Shown: piece after piece, positions 47,201 to 53,638 of the stretch
Numbering within the stretch: the stretch's first letter is position 1
How the letters are laid out: each line of letters begins with the position of its first letter
Source: Sphingobacteriales bacterium
Lineage (GTDB): Bacteria > Bacteroidota > Bacteroidia > Chitinophagales > CAIOSU01
Length of the DNA stretch: 64,000 bases
Direction of reading: 5' to 3'
NCBI GenBank assembly: GCA_027486795.1
Contig: JAIXOI010000038.1
Span: 24,305-88,304 of the forward strand
Made by a program: the position numbers and the translations under genes
The notes under the pieces: model-generated
The model's database searches: none
The model's input: only the letters and a program-made list of their open reading frames with translations
Told to the model about the DNA's origin: nothing

Positions 47201-48422
47201 CCGTCAAGCAAACTGGTATGACCATATCTTGAACGTTGAATTGGCTGGTAACAACTTTGCAGATAGAACTACTGTATACTTTGGTGCTGACTGCAGCGAT
47301 GCGTTTGACAACTTGTACGATGCACAGAAGAAAGAAAGCCGCGCAGGCCAACCTACTTTGTACACTCGTATAGCCAACTATCCTAAATTGGTAGGTATCA
47401 ATGGATTGCCAACTGACGACAGCAAAGTGGTATCAGTTCCTATGGGCTTGATTGCAGGAACCGCTGGTACTTATACCTTCACGTTTGCTGATATGAACAC
47501 CTTCGGTGCGTCTGCACTTATCTTCTTGGAAGACACCAAAACTGGTGCAATCCAGAACATGCGTGCTAACGATACTTATACCTTCACATCTACATTGTCT
47601 GATGACCCAGAACGTTTCATTATTCACTTCTACCCTCCAGCGGCAATCACTACTGCTGATGGCGATTGCGAAGGTTTGAATGGTACTATAAATGTTGATT
47701 TGGGCGTGTTTAACGTAGGTGGTACTCAGCTTACTTGGGATAGCTATGAACTAACTGATGCCAACGGTACTGTTATATCTAGCAACACTAATGTAAACGG
47801 TACAATCAGCATGGTTAACATACCTGCAGGTAGCTATGGCTTGAACCTTGAAATCCAAGGATACCAAACCAACGAAACCATTATCATTGGTGCACCTGCT
47901 CCGGTTGATGCGGTTTATGCTGCTGGCTTTAGCCAAGCATATACTCAGGCAATCCTTGAGTTCTTGAACCAATCAGTAAATGCTACTGATTATTCTTGGA
48001 GCTTTGGTGATGGCGCAACTTCTAACTTGAGCAACCCTACTCACATTTATACCCAACCAGGTATTTATGATGTGACATTGGTTGCCAACAGCGATGATTG
48101 CTCTGATACTTATACTTCTAAAGTGGAAGTTTTGGAAGTTGCCGTTGGTTTGCCAAACACTCCGGATGCAAATCCGATGGTGAACATTAGCAGCTATCAA
48201 GACGTGATTACTTTAGGGTTCTTGAACCTGAAAGATCCTAGCGTACAAGTGGATATCTTTGACCTATCGGGCCGTAAGATTATCGAAACTTTGAGCTTGG
48301 AAACTACACAAAGTAGCCACCAAATCAAGATGACCCAAATTGCTAGTGGTTACTATTTTGTAAGGGTAACTGGTGCAGATACTTATGCGGATAAAAAGAT
48401 TTTCTTGACATCCGACAATTAA
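38220..48422 (+). CDS. Giant T9SS cargo adhesin, about 3400 aa, with Ig-like, SprB and PKD repeats
   Basis: About 3400 aa from the ATG at 38220 (an in-frame TTG lies at 38157 and an ATG at 38259). A long n-region precedes a hydrophobic segment (FSVLAGIAFLLLLFVAP) and cleavage near LMSQ. Domain order: Cys-containing N-terminal module; seven ~80-aa Ig-like repeats (TLTASGG.GGTIYYQ...GTYYFRS...GCWGPEG); seven to eight SprB repeats (NVSCFG..NG....GG..PY.Y.WSNGA.....V.DANGC) at about 40.5-42.7 kb; a right-handed beta-helix-like region with a long Gly-rich segment (about 43.6-44.65 kb); more Ig-like domains; a PKD domain (DYSWSFGDGATSNLSNPTHIY); and a C-terminal T9SS-like domain (VDIFDLSGRKIIETLS...GYYFVRV). 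SprB is the gliding adhesin of Flavobacterium, so a role in adhesion or gliding is inferred. Confidence 0.85.
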   Translation: MVEKEGSPKTIFFMRNVNLFSVATTAPPSWPEKLTRTKKTFSVLAGIAFLLLLFVAPTNLMSQCAYPNWAGQGTTYFLSQPTRVPCGSFSPNQSVGSGTYNYWYAYNGISYTVSTCGTSFDTQITVYDENPGWTRKAYQDDNGPACTGNNGSTTFTSTYTGNHLAVVNRFSCQNHDFTGVSAVLSIRENLGAAPGTPSGGGSFCAASATLTRAAGPPTGYTYYWQNTSGGTSTALGSGATYNVTTTGTYYLRPLSTNGCWGDQSSGVAVTLNPDAGATTVTGGTTQCGGTVTLNASGGSGGTIYYQGTTSGGTSTATPATSIGITSTGTYYFRARTAAGCWGTEGSQAVTINSVPAAVSVNGGTTQCGGSVTLTASGGAGGTIYYQGTTSGGTSTATASTSQSVSSSGTYYFNSRSAQGCWGPQGSSAVTINTVPGSISVAGGGTFCGGSTTLTATGGSGGTIYYQGTDPSGTSTSLGGASATVSVTGAYYFRSLSPQGCWGPAGNTIATFNAVPAVVTVSGGGSFCGGTATLTASGGAGGTIYYQGTTSGGFSTSLGSTPQTVSTSGTYYFRSYNGSCWGPEGSATVTINSVPAAVTVSGGGTYCTNGSQTLTASGGGGGTIYWQNTTSNGTSTATASSSQAVSASGTYYFRSRSAAGCWGPEGSSAITINSVPAAVTVSGGGIGCNGSATLNASGGAGGTVYWQNTTSNGTSTATPATSRNVTANGTYYFRSISAQGCPGTQGSAAVTIVSTITLSTGGGTTQSTCGASNGTACILAAGGSGGYAYSWSGGGASACKSSVPSGNYAITVTDGSGCTASSSVNVTDAGSPTASITAQTNVSCFGGNNGAATVTIGGGTAPYDLEWSNGALSFGVGAGAYSATSLSQGLISVTVTDANGCNSSASTTITQPTQLTASVGSVTNVLCFGASTGAININVGGGTGTKTYAWTGGFNTEDISSRLAGAYSVTVTDANSCTVSTSATIAQPAAALSASSTFVPVSCFSGSNGSIDLTVTGGTTAYTYVWSNTATSQDISTLSSGSYTVTVTDANSCTTTNSRTITQPASGVSINVGTITNVGCFGASTGSVTISGSGGTAGYTYAINAGAFGPSGTFSGLAAGNYTLRVRDLNACENSTPVTITQPAAALTASITATTSANCFGTASGSVNLGVTGGTISYGYAWTNGATTQDLSGVAAGSYTVTVTDANTCTATATASVSQATVLSATRVITNVSACQGFSNGAITFTGSGGTGSYQYSINGGSTYQTSGTFTGLAAGTYDAYIKDNGVPSCVVQLPAVVVGQPASLAAPTLPGGSTYNSCGLLVVNVTPQGSGATQAVLYNGVPGAGGVAIDTNTAFLFNNLSTGIYTFYTTSYNPTIGCQGTAFTSFTIAVVNPVLVSGVITNVSCFGAGNGAVNITPSGGTPPYTYSWSNGATTQDLSAIGGASYNVVVTDAQGCFNIGSFRVVEYAPVTASLDFNIANGYGIRCFQDSSTTINVLTTGGDGNYTYNWNDGSTSGNRIDVYAGSFRVTVADGQGCSVVKTATLFQPPVLNVSLQTSYQCSGGGYSSATVQVITAGGVSPFEYKRNGGNYQVSNTFSNLFNGSVDTFYVRDANNCITIVNNTVTLPTAGSPISSCDFIYVAPSNEGGDVNNAGTPDCPTTLAQAMNLVSGTRTYVRMLGGTSQYFYSSPVELVNNVNIEGGYVRDLSGNWVKTTTAATVINFNNAYIVPSPGIGIYAGITSTGKSNWSISDATVNVQLTGAVGTQDGNGRSVYGLLINNASQSYTLSNVKINVGNASSGANGVQGSAGGNGVNGGDGAAGQFIQDNTGGAGPFAACCGGGDGGTGGNASGIGGGVGAVDPGARTNGSVSQCSPVGSSTTQGGGAGGSGGHGGSTGTTTVYNGMNGARGGGGGRITGCSYSANGASVATNSSTGLTWFFYSQPQPAPVVSGVDGNDGSNGGNAAVSYSPGSPPAASFGQYFVPALGADGGVGYGGSGGSGGGGTGAVIVDGRSGTPSFLNIVRGSGGGAGGGGGEGGSGGDGGGGGGAAFGVYVSSNSRTGASLTSVIVNSLGTAGTGGTGALGGNGGTGGFGGQGGPAMSDTQLGVVLTSPAGNGGNGGNGGNGGRGQDGGNGSAQGIYYGGVAAPTQTAAGTNGTVTVSTIKACTNSIIPITKTSPNSWTITGGSFVNDLTAATSSYTTASDTAAVFYTTTGNKTLSVGATSFPGFIKVTGTRAAPVISSAPYASRCEGSTINLTTSTVGVQYRWTLSNVDSPEVILAVYTGPSITNLITGDAGTYIIRLQVREECCGWSIPTYATALVTPLPDAVTSITGPSTVCANQSGVTFSAPLSTFASANVNTTTGYKWQLPAGASATSAGGLNGFVSGGNINITVTFGTNNGNVIVTPSNGCGDGPSTTRAVTIAPTPVITGISGGTAICTGSSEILSPVVTGAPSYTYAWSNGATTPTITVSPASTTTYTVTVTSGSCSAIASKTITVTTLPAAAGAITGLSSVYYGQNSVGYSIATVANAASYTWTVPAGATITSGQGTNSIVVNFGTALSGNVSVTPVNGTCNGTAASRFVTIGTAPFIWTGNTNDNWNVTTNWSTNTVPTAANNVLIPTGRPNYPSSYTGAPVANDLVIESGASVTIETGFDMNLGGNVYVNTGGTLAFGPSIAAVTPKLFVAGNWVMNGTVTPNQGEVSFDGATAQTLQGTTNFYSLNINNSNGASVTSGMMYVGGGLELDLGTFTTNNLVTIKSSATGTGWVDNFSPGMTGTLSGDIIMQRFFAAAAQSTAFHYISSPVNNANVATQLSELGLYGPNGGQVVPFASCDPNNVSPGSPYGSLFEWREDASFLFSCNQSGWHVRSSGTLTNGRGYAGVVRRNTDFTLDVRGTANTGTIAYNNLDNTTAIGDGWHLVSNPYPSPIEWNVPGAGFIGAAHFWQSSGSYTGTYQPQLSGTGYLIPSMQGFFIQTTGAGPTNFVLTNSARRTGDATFNRQANWYDHILNVELAGNNFADRTTVYFGADCSDAFDNLYDAQKKESRAGQPTLYTRIANYPKLVGINGLPTDDSKVVSVPMGLIAGTAGTYTFTFADMNTFGASALIFLEDTKTGAIQNMRANDTYTFTSTLSDDPERFIIHFYPPAAITTADGDCEGLNGTINVDLGVFNVGGTQLTWDSYELTDANGTVISSNTNVNGTISMVNIPAGSYGLNLEIQGYQTNETIIIGAPAPVDAVYAAGFSQAYTQAILEFLNQSVNATDYSWSFGDGATSNLSNPTHIYTQPGIYDVTLVANSDDCSDTYTSKVEVLEVAVGLPNTPDANPMVNISSYQDVITLGFLNLKDPSVQVDIFDLSGRKIIETLSLETTQSSHQIKMTQIASGYYFVRVTGADTYADKKIFLTSDN
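38808..40490 (+). repeat. Seven tandem ~240-bp repeats coding Ig-like domains
   Basis: Units begin near 39051, 39288, 39528, 39768, 40005 and 40248, with a diverged first unit near 38810. Spacing is 237-243 bp. Long DNA stretches such as those coding GGTIYYQGTTSGG are nearly unchanged between units, which implies recent expansion or gene conversion. Confidence 0.8.
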
Positions 48423-48455
48423 TAGTGCATTTTTATTAATCCATGAATGGTATTC

Positions 48456-48491
48456 CCGGAGACGTTGTGGCAGCGTCTCCGGTTTTTTTTT
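48456..48491 (+). terminator. Intrinsic terminator after the 3421-aa gene
   Basis: CCGGAGACG (48456-48464) pairs perfectly with CGTCTCCGG (48474-48482), followed by nine T. Confidence 0.9.
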
Positions 48492-48499
48492 GCCCTTTG

Positions 48500-48531
48500 T
48501 TTGGAAATTGGAAATAACCCCCTTTACTTTG
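48500..48531 (+). promoter_or_regulatory. Probable promoter of the his leader/hisGD transcript
   Basis: TTTG at 48500-48503, a 20-base spacer, and TTACTTTG at 48524-48531 (seven of eight matches to TAnnTTTG). The start of transcription would fall near 48536, only a few bases before the leader-peptide ATG. Confidence 0.5.
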
Positions 48532-48540
48532 GGGTAAGAA

Positions 48541-48594
48541 ATGAAAACAACTAAATTTCATACTCATTACCATTTGCTGTCATTGGCAGGCTAA
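48541..48594 (+). CDS. his operon leader peptide (MKTTKFHTHYHLLSLAG)
   Basis: A 17-codon ORF, too short for ordinary gene calling. It carries His codons at positions 7, 9 and 11 (HTHYH), a density far above background, and sits directly before hisG. The last codons overlap TTGGCAGGCT (48583-48592), the segment that can pair with the 5' arm of the downstream terminator. A ribosome stalled at the His codons would leave this segment free. A ribosome reaching the stop would cover it. This is the logic of the enteric his attenuator, although the peptide sequence differs from the E. coli one. Confidence 0.82.
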   Translation: MKTTKFHTHYHLLSLAG

Positions 48595-48658
48595 TGTTTT
48601 TGGGTTGACGTACATAAAACCAAAAACTGCAAGCCTGCCAATTTTGGCGGGCTTTTTT
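48582..48658 (+). promoter_or_regulatory. his transcription attenuator (antiterminator and terminator hairpins)
   Basis: Terminator: AAGCCTGCCAA (48631-48641) pairs with TTGGCGGGCTT (48644-48654), with a T tract to 48658. Antiterminator: ATTGGCAGGCT (48582-48592) is exactly complementary to AGCCTGCCAAT (48632-48642), the same 5' arm. The two structures are therefore mutually exclusive. The upstream arm lies within the end of the leader ORF. Confidence 0.85.
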
Positions 48659-48677
48659 GTTACTTAAAAAACTAACT

Positions 48678-49529
48678 ATGCTTCGCATTGCAATCCAAAA
48701 ATCAGGACGATTACAGGAAAAGAGTTTAAGCTTGTTGAATGAGTGCGGACTTGGTATTGATAATGGAAAAAGTGAGTTGAAGGCGCTAGCCAGAAATTTC
48801 CCTGCTGAGATATTATTTCTGAGAGATGATGATATACCGCAGTATGTTGAAGACGGTGTTGCCGACCTTGGTATCTTGGGCGAGAACGTTATCTTAGAAA
48901 AGAAAAAGAAGCTGGATGTTATTGAGCGACTTGGGTTTGCCAAATGCCGCCTTTCGATAGCCGTACCAAAGGGCGTTGAATATACCAACGTCCACTGGTT
49001 GGAAGGTAAAAAAATAGCAACATCGTATAGCCGTATAGTGCAAGATTTTTTAGCGCGTCATGGCGTTAATGCCGACATTCATGAAATAAGCGGTTCGGTT
49101 GAAATAGCCCCGGGAATAGGTTTGGCAGATGCTATTTGCGATATAGTAAGTACTGGCGGTACGCTAATGAGCAATGGGTTGATAGAGGTTGAAACGGTTA
49201 TTAAATCGGAAGCAGTACTTGTTGCAAACACGCAACTTTCCGGTGAAAAAAAAGCGCTTATTGATAAGCTAATGTTCAGGATAGCTGCCGTAAATAAAGC
49301 TGGTAACAATAAGTATATTTTACTAAATGCACCAAACAATAAATTGGAGCAAATAATTGGTGTGCTGCCCGGTATGAAAAGCCCCACTGTAATGCCATTA
49401 GCTATTGAAGGTTGGAGCTCGGTGCACTCGGTTTTGGCAGAGGAAGATTTTTGGGAAATAATACACCAATTGAAGGCTAATGGGGCACAAGGTATTTTGG
49501 TGATACCAATTGAAAAGATGATACTATAA
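48678..49529 (+). CDS. hisG: ATP phosphoribosyltransferase, long form
   Basis: 283 aa from the ATG at 48678 (MLRIAIQKSGRLQEKSLSLL). An in-frame TTG at 48657 falls in the terminator T tract and is rejected. It performs the first committed step of histidine synthesis, joining ATP and PRPP. The catalytic part has ADLGILGENVILEK and the PRPP loop region DIVSTGGTLMSNGLIE. The final ~75 residues (GVLPGMKSPTVMPLA...GAQGILVIPIEKMIL) are the C-terminal regulatory domain of HisG-long, which binds histidine for feedback inhibition; no HisZ is needed. Expression is probably under the attenuator just upstream. Confidence 0.96.
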   Translation: MLRIAIQKSGRLQEKSLSLLNECGLGIDNGKSELKALARNFPAEILFLRDDDIPQYVEDGVADLGILGENVILEKKKKLDVIERLGFAKCRLSIAVPKGVEYTNVHWLEGKKIATSYSRIVQDFLARHGVNADIHEISGSVEIAPGIGLADAICDIVSTGGTLMSNGLIEVETVIKSEAVLVANTQLSGEKKALIDKLMFRIAAVNKAGNNKYILLNAPNNKLEQIIGVLPGMKSPTVMPLAIEGWSSVHSVLAEEDFWEIIHQLKANGAQGILVIPIEKMIL

Positions 49530-49569
49530 GATTGAATATTTTGTACAATAACCTGCTATTCTGATAATA

Positions 49570-50856
49570 ATGACTCAAGGAATGATTGTTTATAGTTATC
49601 CAAAAAATGAAGAGTTTGAAGAATTACTGCGCCGCCCAAGTATGGACCATGCTGCTTTACTTGATGTGGTAAAACCGATAATGAGTGCGGTAAAACTGGA
49701 AGGTGATGAGGCGGTAAAAAGATTTACAGAATTGTTTGATCGTGTGGCTTTACCTTATGTTAAAGTGGAGGCTCGTGAAATATTGGATGCAGAATGGCAG
49801 GTGAATGAAGAGTTGAAAGTAGCCATATTAAAAGCGGCCATAAATATTGAGAAGTTTCACAAAAGCCAAGTGCACGAAGAGCCTATTGTAGAAACAATGC
49901 CCGGCGTTAACTGCTGGCGCAAAAACCTGCCCATTGAAAGGGTAGGGTTGTATATACCAGGTGGAAGTGCTCCGTTATTTTCAACCGTGCTGATGTTGGG
50001 TATTCCAGCAAAGATTGCTGGTTGCAAAGAAGTGGTGCTGTGCACTCCACCTGATACAGATGGGCAGATAAACCCTGCAATATTATTTGCTGCCCAAGTT
50101 GCGGGTATAAGAGATGTTTTTAAAATAGGAGGCGCTCAGGCTATTGCAGCAATGGCATACGGAACCAAAGAGATACCAAAGGTTGATAAAATTTTTGGGC
50201 CAGGTAATCAATACGTGACCGCAGCCAAACAATTTGTTCAAATGGATGGCACTGCCATTGATATGCCAGCAGGGCCGTCAGAAGTGCTTGTAATTGCCGA
50301 CGAGGGCGCCCCTGCCGCTTATGTAGCTGCCGACTTATTGAGCCAAGCAGAGCATGGGCCAGATAGCCAAGTTATACTGGTTACGTGGAGCGAGCAATTG
50401 ATCAGCGATGTTCAAACAGAATTGGCAAACCAGTTAGCGGCGTTGCCTAGAAAAGAGATAGCCGAGCAAGCGTTAAGGCATAGTAAAATTTTCTTGGTGC
50501 GAAATGCGGTAGAAGCAATGGACCTGAGTAATGCTTATGCGCCTGAGCACTTAATACTAGCAGCAAGCAATCCTCACGAATTGGCAAATAAAGTACTGCA
50601 TGCTGGTTCGGTTTTTTTGGGTTACTATACGCCAGAGTCGGTGGGCGATTATGCTTCGGGTACTAACCACACTTTGCCTACCAACGGCTATGCCCGTAGC
50701 TATAGTGGTGTATCGGTTGATAGTTTTGTGAAGAAGGTTACTTTTCAGCAGTTAACGCGCGAAGGACTTGAAAACCTAGGGCCAATTGTAGAAACTATGG
50801 CAGCAGCCGAGCAACTAACTGCTCATGAGCGAGCAGTGTCTATTAGGAGGGCGTAA
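49570..50856 (+). CDS. hisD: Histidinol dehydrogenase
   Basis: 428 aa, full length. It oxidises L-histidinol to L-histidine in two NAD-dependent steps with a zinc ion. Motifs: ERVGLYIPGGSAPLFSTVLMLGIPA, FKIGGAQAIAAMAYGT, KIFGPGNQYVTAAK, the AGPSEVLVIAD block, LLSQAEHGPDSQ with catalytic His/zinc ligand, and YAPEHLIL with the catalytic Glu-His pair. It lies 40 bases after hisG in one transcript. No further his gene follows: the next gene is convergent eight bases away, so hisC, hisB and the rest must be elsewhere. Confidence 0.97.
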   Translation: MTQGMIVYSYPKNEEFEELLRRPSMDHAALLDVVKPIMSAVKLEGDEAVKRFTELFDRVALPYVKVEAREILDAEWQVNEELKVAILKAAINIEKFHKSQVHEEPIVETMPGVNCWRKNLPIERVGLYIPGGSAPLFSTVLMLGIPAKIAGCKEVVLCTPPDTDGQINPAILFAAQVAGIRDVFKIGGAQAIAAMAYGTKEIPKVDKIFGPGNQYVTAAKQFVQMDGTAIDMPAGPSEVLVIADEGAPAAYVAADLLSQAEHGPDSQVILVTWSEQLISDVQTELANQLAALPRKEIAEQALRHSKIFLVRNAVEAMDLSNAYAPEHLILAASNPHELANKVLHAGSVFLGYYTPESVGDYASGTNHTLPTNGYARSYSGVSVDSFVKKVTFQQLTREGLENLGPIVETMAAAEQLTAHERAVSIRRA

Positions 50857-50864
50857 GATTATTA

Positions 50865-51428
50865 CTACCCTACCAAATGTGCGGCTATTTCTTCTTTGTT
50901 TTGCGATTTGTCAATCTGAGATTGCACAAAGGCTATGAACTCTTCAATTGAGCACTGGCTTTCTATTTCTTTGATCGGCATAATAAATGCCGCCATATCA
51001 GAGATAAATACTAATACGTGTTCTTTACTGCGCTCTACTTTATTAATGGCTCCCCATTGTATGGTTTCGTTGAATAAATCTGAAAACATTGTGATGTGCG
51101 CCATTGAAAATGACATTTCCCTGTAGCCGGTAATTACGCCCGGGCGCGCACTTGCAACTAACATCCGTGCTCGTTTTTTAACGGTATACTTTCCGGAAGC
51201 CGGAATGATTATGCCCCATATTATGGCCAGCAAGGAGGTAAGCACTACCGATGGTGATAAGGTGAAATTGGCTTTGTAAAAGTTGAATGCTGCCAACAGC
51301 AGTAAACTGCCTGCAATGATGTAGCGAGAAATTTTAGCTTTTTTAAAAGCTTGGTCGGTTATAAAAATATTAAAGGCTTCATAATCGGCTATGGTTATCT
51401 CAAATTTAAATTCATAGCTTTTTTCCAT
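50865..51428 (-). CDS. YcxB-like membrane protein
   Basis: 187 aa. Two membrane helices (about residues 38-53 and 60-77, ISRYIIAGSLLLLAAFNFY and VVLTSLLAIIWGIIIP) are followed by a soluble domain with ITMFSDLFNETIQWGAINKVERSKEHVLVFISDMAAFIMPI. The pattern of a short N-terminal stretch, two TMs and an IxW..I..V....+...ly.....a..iP segment fits the YcxB-like family (PF14317), of unknown function. It converges with hisD, eight bases apart, and follows the PfkB gene by 21 bases on the same strand. Confidence 0.72.
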   Translation of the reverse strand: MEKSYEFKFEITIADYEAFNIFITDQAFKKAKISRYIIAGSLLLLAAFNFYKANFTLSPSVVLTSLLAIIWGIIIPASGKYTVKKRARMLVASARPGVITGYREMSFSMAHITMFSDLFNETIQWGAINKVERSKEHVLVFISDMAAFIMPIKEIESQCSIEEFIAFVQSQIDKSQNKEEIAAHLVG

Positions 51429-51449
51429 AGCTTTTATTGAGCTAGGCCA

Positions 51450-52376
51450 TTAATCGACCAATGAGATATCAAACTGCACTAAGTCTATCAAATCTTGCAC
51501 GCGCTCATCAATTTCATGATGCTCTAAAGTTTTGGTTCTGTTTGGGCCAAACTGCTCAACGCAATAAGATGCCATGGCGGTACCAAATATTACAGCACGT
51601 TTCATATTGTCAAAAGAGATGTCTTTGGTTGCAGCCAAATGGCCCATAAAACCACCGGCAAATGTATCACCGGCACCTGTTGGGTCAAATACGTCTTCAA
51701 GCGGCAAGGCAGGGGCAAAAAACACCTCGTTGCCTTGAAAAAGTAAGGCGCCGTGTTCGCCCTTTTTAATAATCAAGTATTTTGGGCCCATTTCAAGAAT
51801 AAGCTTGGCAGCTTTTACTATGGAGTGCTGGCCAGATAGCTGGCGGGCTTCTTCGTCATTTACAAAAAGCACATCAACTCGTTTCAACACTTCTTTTAGC
51901 TCGGCCATTTGTATGTCCATCCAAAAGTTCATGGTGTCCATGGCAATCAAACGCGGGCGGCTGGTCATTTGGTCCAAAACCTTTGCTTGAACCACAGGAC
52001 TTAAGTTACCCAGCATTAAAAAGTCACTATTCTTATAAGCTTCTGGAAGAATGGGGTCGAAATTGGCCAATACGTTTAGGTCTGTAATCAAACTATCGCG
52101 GGTATTCATGTCCATGTGATAGCGGCCCGACCAAAAAAACGATTTCTCACCTTCTTTTACTTGCAAACCAGCAGTATCAACACCGCGAACATTCAATGCT
52201 TTTATTTCGTCAAAATCATAGTCGCTGCCAACTACTGATACTAGATTAATAGGCTCCACAAAATTGCTAGCCGACCAGCTAAAATGCAGTGCACTTCCGC
52301 CTACAATACGTTCAACTTTGCCAAATGGGGTTTCAAGTGCATCAAAGGCTACAGTGCCCACTACCAATAAACTCAT
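51450..52376 (-). CDS. PfkB-family carbohydrate/nucleoside kinase
   Basis: 308 aa ribokinase-fold enzyme. The C-terminal signature DPTGAGDTFAGGFMGHL holds the anion hole and catalytic base Asp237; the N-terminal GGSALHFSWSASN region and VDVLFVNDEEARQLSG are typical substrate-binding parts. Members phosphorylate sugars or nucleosides (ribose, adenosine, fructose-1-phosphate, sugar heptose). This subgroup lacks the usual GG..N start motif of ribokinase, so the substrate is uncertain. It may be transcribed with the YcxB-like gene. Confidence 0.87.
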   Translation of the reverse strand: MSLLVVGTVAFDALETPFGKVERIVGGSALHFSWSASNFVEPINLVSVVGSDYDFDEIKALNVRGVDTAGLQVKEGEKSFFWSGRYHMDMNTRDSLITDLNVLANFDPILPEAYKNSDFLMLGNLSPVVQAKVLDQMTSRPRLIAMDTMNFWMDIQMAELKEVLKRVDVLFVNDEEARQLSGQHSIVKAAKLILEMGPKYLIIKKGEHGALLFQGNEVFFAPALPLEDVFDPTGAGDTFAGGFMGHLAATKDISFDNMKRAVIFGTAMASYCVEQFGPNRTKTLEHHEIDERVQDLIDLVQFDISLVD

Positions 52377-52676
52377 AAACTATTATTTTGTATAGATTGT
52401 TCTCGGATTAACTGGGCGCAAGATACGGCCTTTTTTGCTTGATTGAGCCTACTTTCGTAGCAAAACTGTTACTTTTTTGACAAAATTGGAAGTTGGGTAA
52501 TGTTACCATATCTGTTTAATATATTAAACTTACAACAGCCAATGGGTGCTTGAAAGGTAATGGGTTAAGATTGGCTGAATGGAATGTTTAATGGTGAATT
52601 TCGGCTAGAATAGCTGGTTGCTTTGATTTGGCAGGTTTTCAGTTGTTAATTTTTTTTACAAAAAAACCATCAGCTT
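52377..52676. other. Gene-free region upstream of pfkB and tRNA-Asn
   Basis: About 300 AT-rich bases with no plausible ORF. It should hold the promoter of the minus-strand pfkB gene, but no clear TAnnTTTG element stands out on that strand. Confidence 0.4.
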
Positions 52677-52707
52677 TTTGTTTTTATGCAAGGATGCTAT
52701 ACATTTG
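52677..52707 (+). promoter_or_regulatory. Consensus Bacteroidota promoter of tRNA-Asn
   Basis: TTTG at 52677-52680, exactly 19 bases of spacer, then TACATTTG at 52700-52707. This matches TTTG-N19-TAnnTTTG in every defined position. Transcription would start near 52713, about 15 bases before the mature tRNA. Confidence 0.8.
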
Positions 52708-52727
52708 CAGTCCCATTAGGGGAAAAT

Positions 52728-52801
52728 TCCTCCTTAGCTCAGCTGGTTAGAGCATCTGACTGTTAATCAGAGGGTCTCAGGTTCAAGTCCTGAAGGGGGA
52801 G
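52728..52801 (+). tRNA. tRNA-Asn (anticodon GTT)
   Basis: All four arms pair. The acceptor is TCCTCCT/AGGGGGA, the D arm GCTC/GAGC with loop AGCTGGTTA, the anticodon arm TCTGA/TCAGA with loop CTGTTAA (anticodon GTT), and the T arm TCAGG/CCTGA with loop TTCAAGT. The discriminator base is G and CCA is not encoded. Confidence 0.97.
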
Positions 52802-52813
52802 CAAACAACGGTA

Positions 52814-52847
52814 AGGGTTTCAGGAAACTGAAGCCCTTTTTTATTTT
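52814..52847 (+). terminator. Terminator of tRNA-Asn
   Basis: AGGGTTTCAG (52814-52823) pairs with CTGAAGCCCT (52828-52837) around a GAAA tetraloop, followed by a T-rich tract. Confidence 0.88.
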
Positions 52848-52930
52848 TACACTGAAAGTGCAATTTGCAGCACTAATCAAGAAGGGGTCTGAATCTATAA
52901 AACGTGTAAAACCAAATCGCCTAAACGAAA

Positions 52931-53638
52931 GTGAAACACCAAACGCCCTTTAGGTTTAAGCAATTCGAGGTACGGCATGATTGCTGCGCCATGAAGGTGA
53001 ACACTGATGGGGTATTGTTAGGGGCTTGGTGCAATGTGGCTGGGATAAATAGTGCCCTAGATATTGGTACCGGAAGTGGCGTAATAGCTTTGATGCTAGC
53101 CCAACGGGGCATAGCAGCCGTTGAAGCCATAGAATTAGATGGGGATGCAGCAGCACAAGCACAAGAGAACTTTTTAGCATCAAAGTGGGCAGCAAAGTTA
53201 ACTGGCCATCATACGGCATTGCAGCAGTTTCGACCCAATAGCCCTTACGACCTCATTGTTAGTAATCCACCTTTTTTTGAGAATGCCTACAAAACTCCAT
53301 TAGCCAACCGCAACCTTGCAAGGCATAATGATACTTTGCCGCTGGTTGATTTAATGGTATTTGCAGCCCAATGGCTTGCATTACAGGGTAAACTGGCATT
53401 GGTACTGCCAACGGATATGGCAAAAATGGCAAAAAAAGCAGCCTTAATTCAAGGGCTGTATTTAGTCCATATTTGTTACATAAAAGGCTCAGTTGGCGGC
53501 GAAACCAAACGAGTGTTGCTTTCTTTTGGGCGCAGTAATGAGGAACCAATAGTAACCCACTTGGCTATTGAAACCGCACCGTTGATTTATACAGACGACT
53601 ACAAGGCGTTAACCAAAGACTTCTATCTGGCGTTTTAG
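52931..53638 (+). CDS. trmN6: tRNA1(Val) (adenine(37)-N6)-methyltransferase
   Basis: 235 aa class I SAM-dependent methyltransferase of the YfiC/TrmN6 family. The N-terminus FRFKQFEVRHDCCAMKVNTDGVLLGAW is the family signature, ALDIGTGSGVIALMLAQR is the SAM-binding motif I, and NPPFF at 112-116 is the catalytic N6-adenine motif. It modifies A37 of valine tRNA. It begins 84 bases after the tRNA-Asn terminator and overlaps the converging small gene by four bases. Confidence 0.9.
   Translation: MKHQTPFRFKQFEVRHDCCAMKVNTDGVLLGAWCNVAGINSALDIGTGSGVIALMLAQRGIAAVEAIELDGDAAAQAQENFLASKWAAKLTGHHTALQQFRPNSPYDLIVSNPPFFENAYKTPLANRNLARHNDTLPLVDLMVFAAQWLALQGKLALVLPTDMAKMAKKAALIQGLYLVHICYIKGSVGGETKRVLLSFGRSNEEPIVTHLAIETAPLIYTDDYKALTKDFYLAF

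Noticed and set aside
48657..48677. TTG start for hisG seven codons upstream
   Set aside because: It lies in the T tract of the attenuator terminator, and the added residues are not found in HisG proteins; the ATG at 48678 fits.
48551..48988. 145-aa minus-strand ORF over the his leader and hisG
   Set aside because: It overlaps the attenuator and the 5' part of hisG, has no family features, and hisG is clearly the coding strand.
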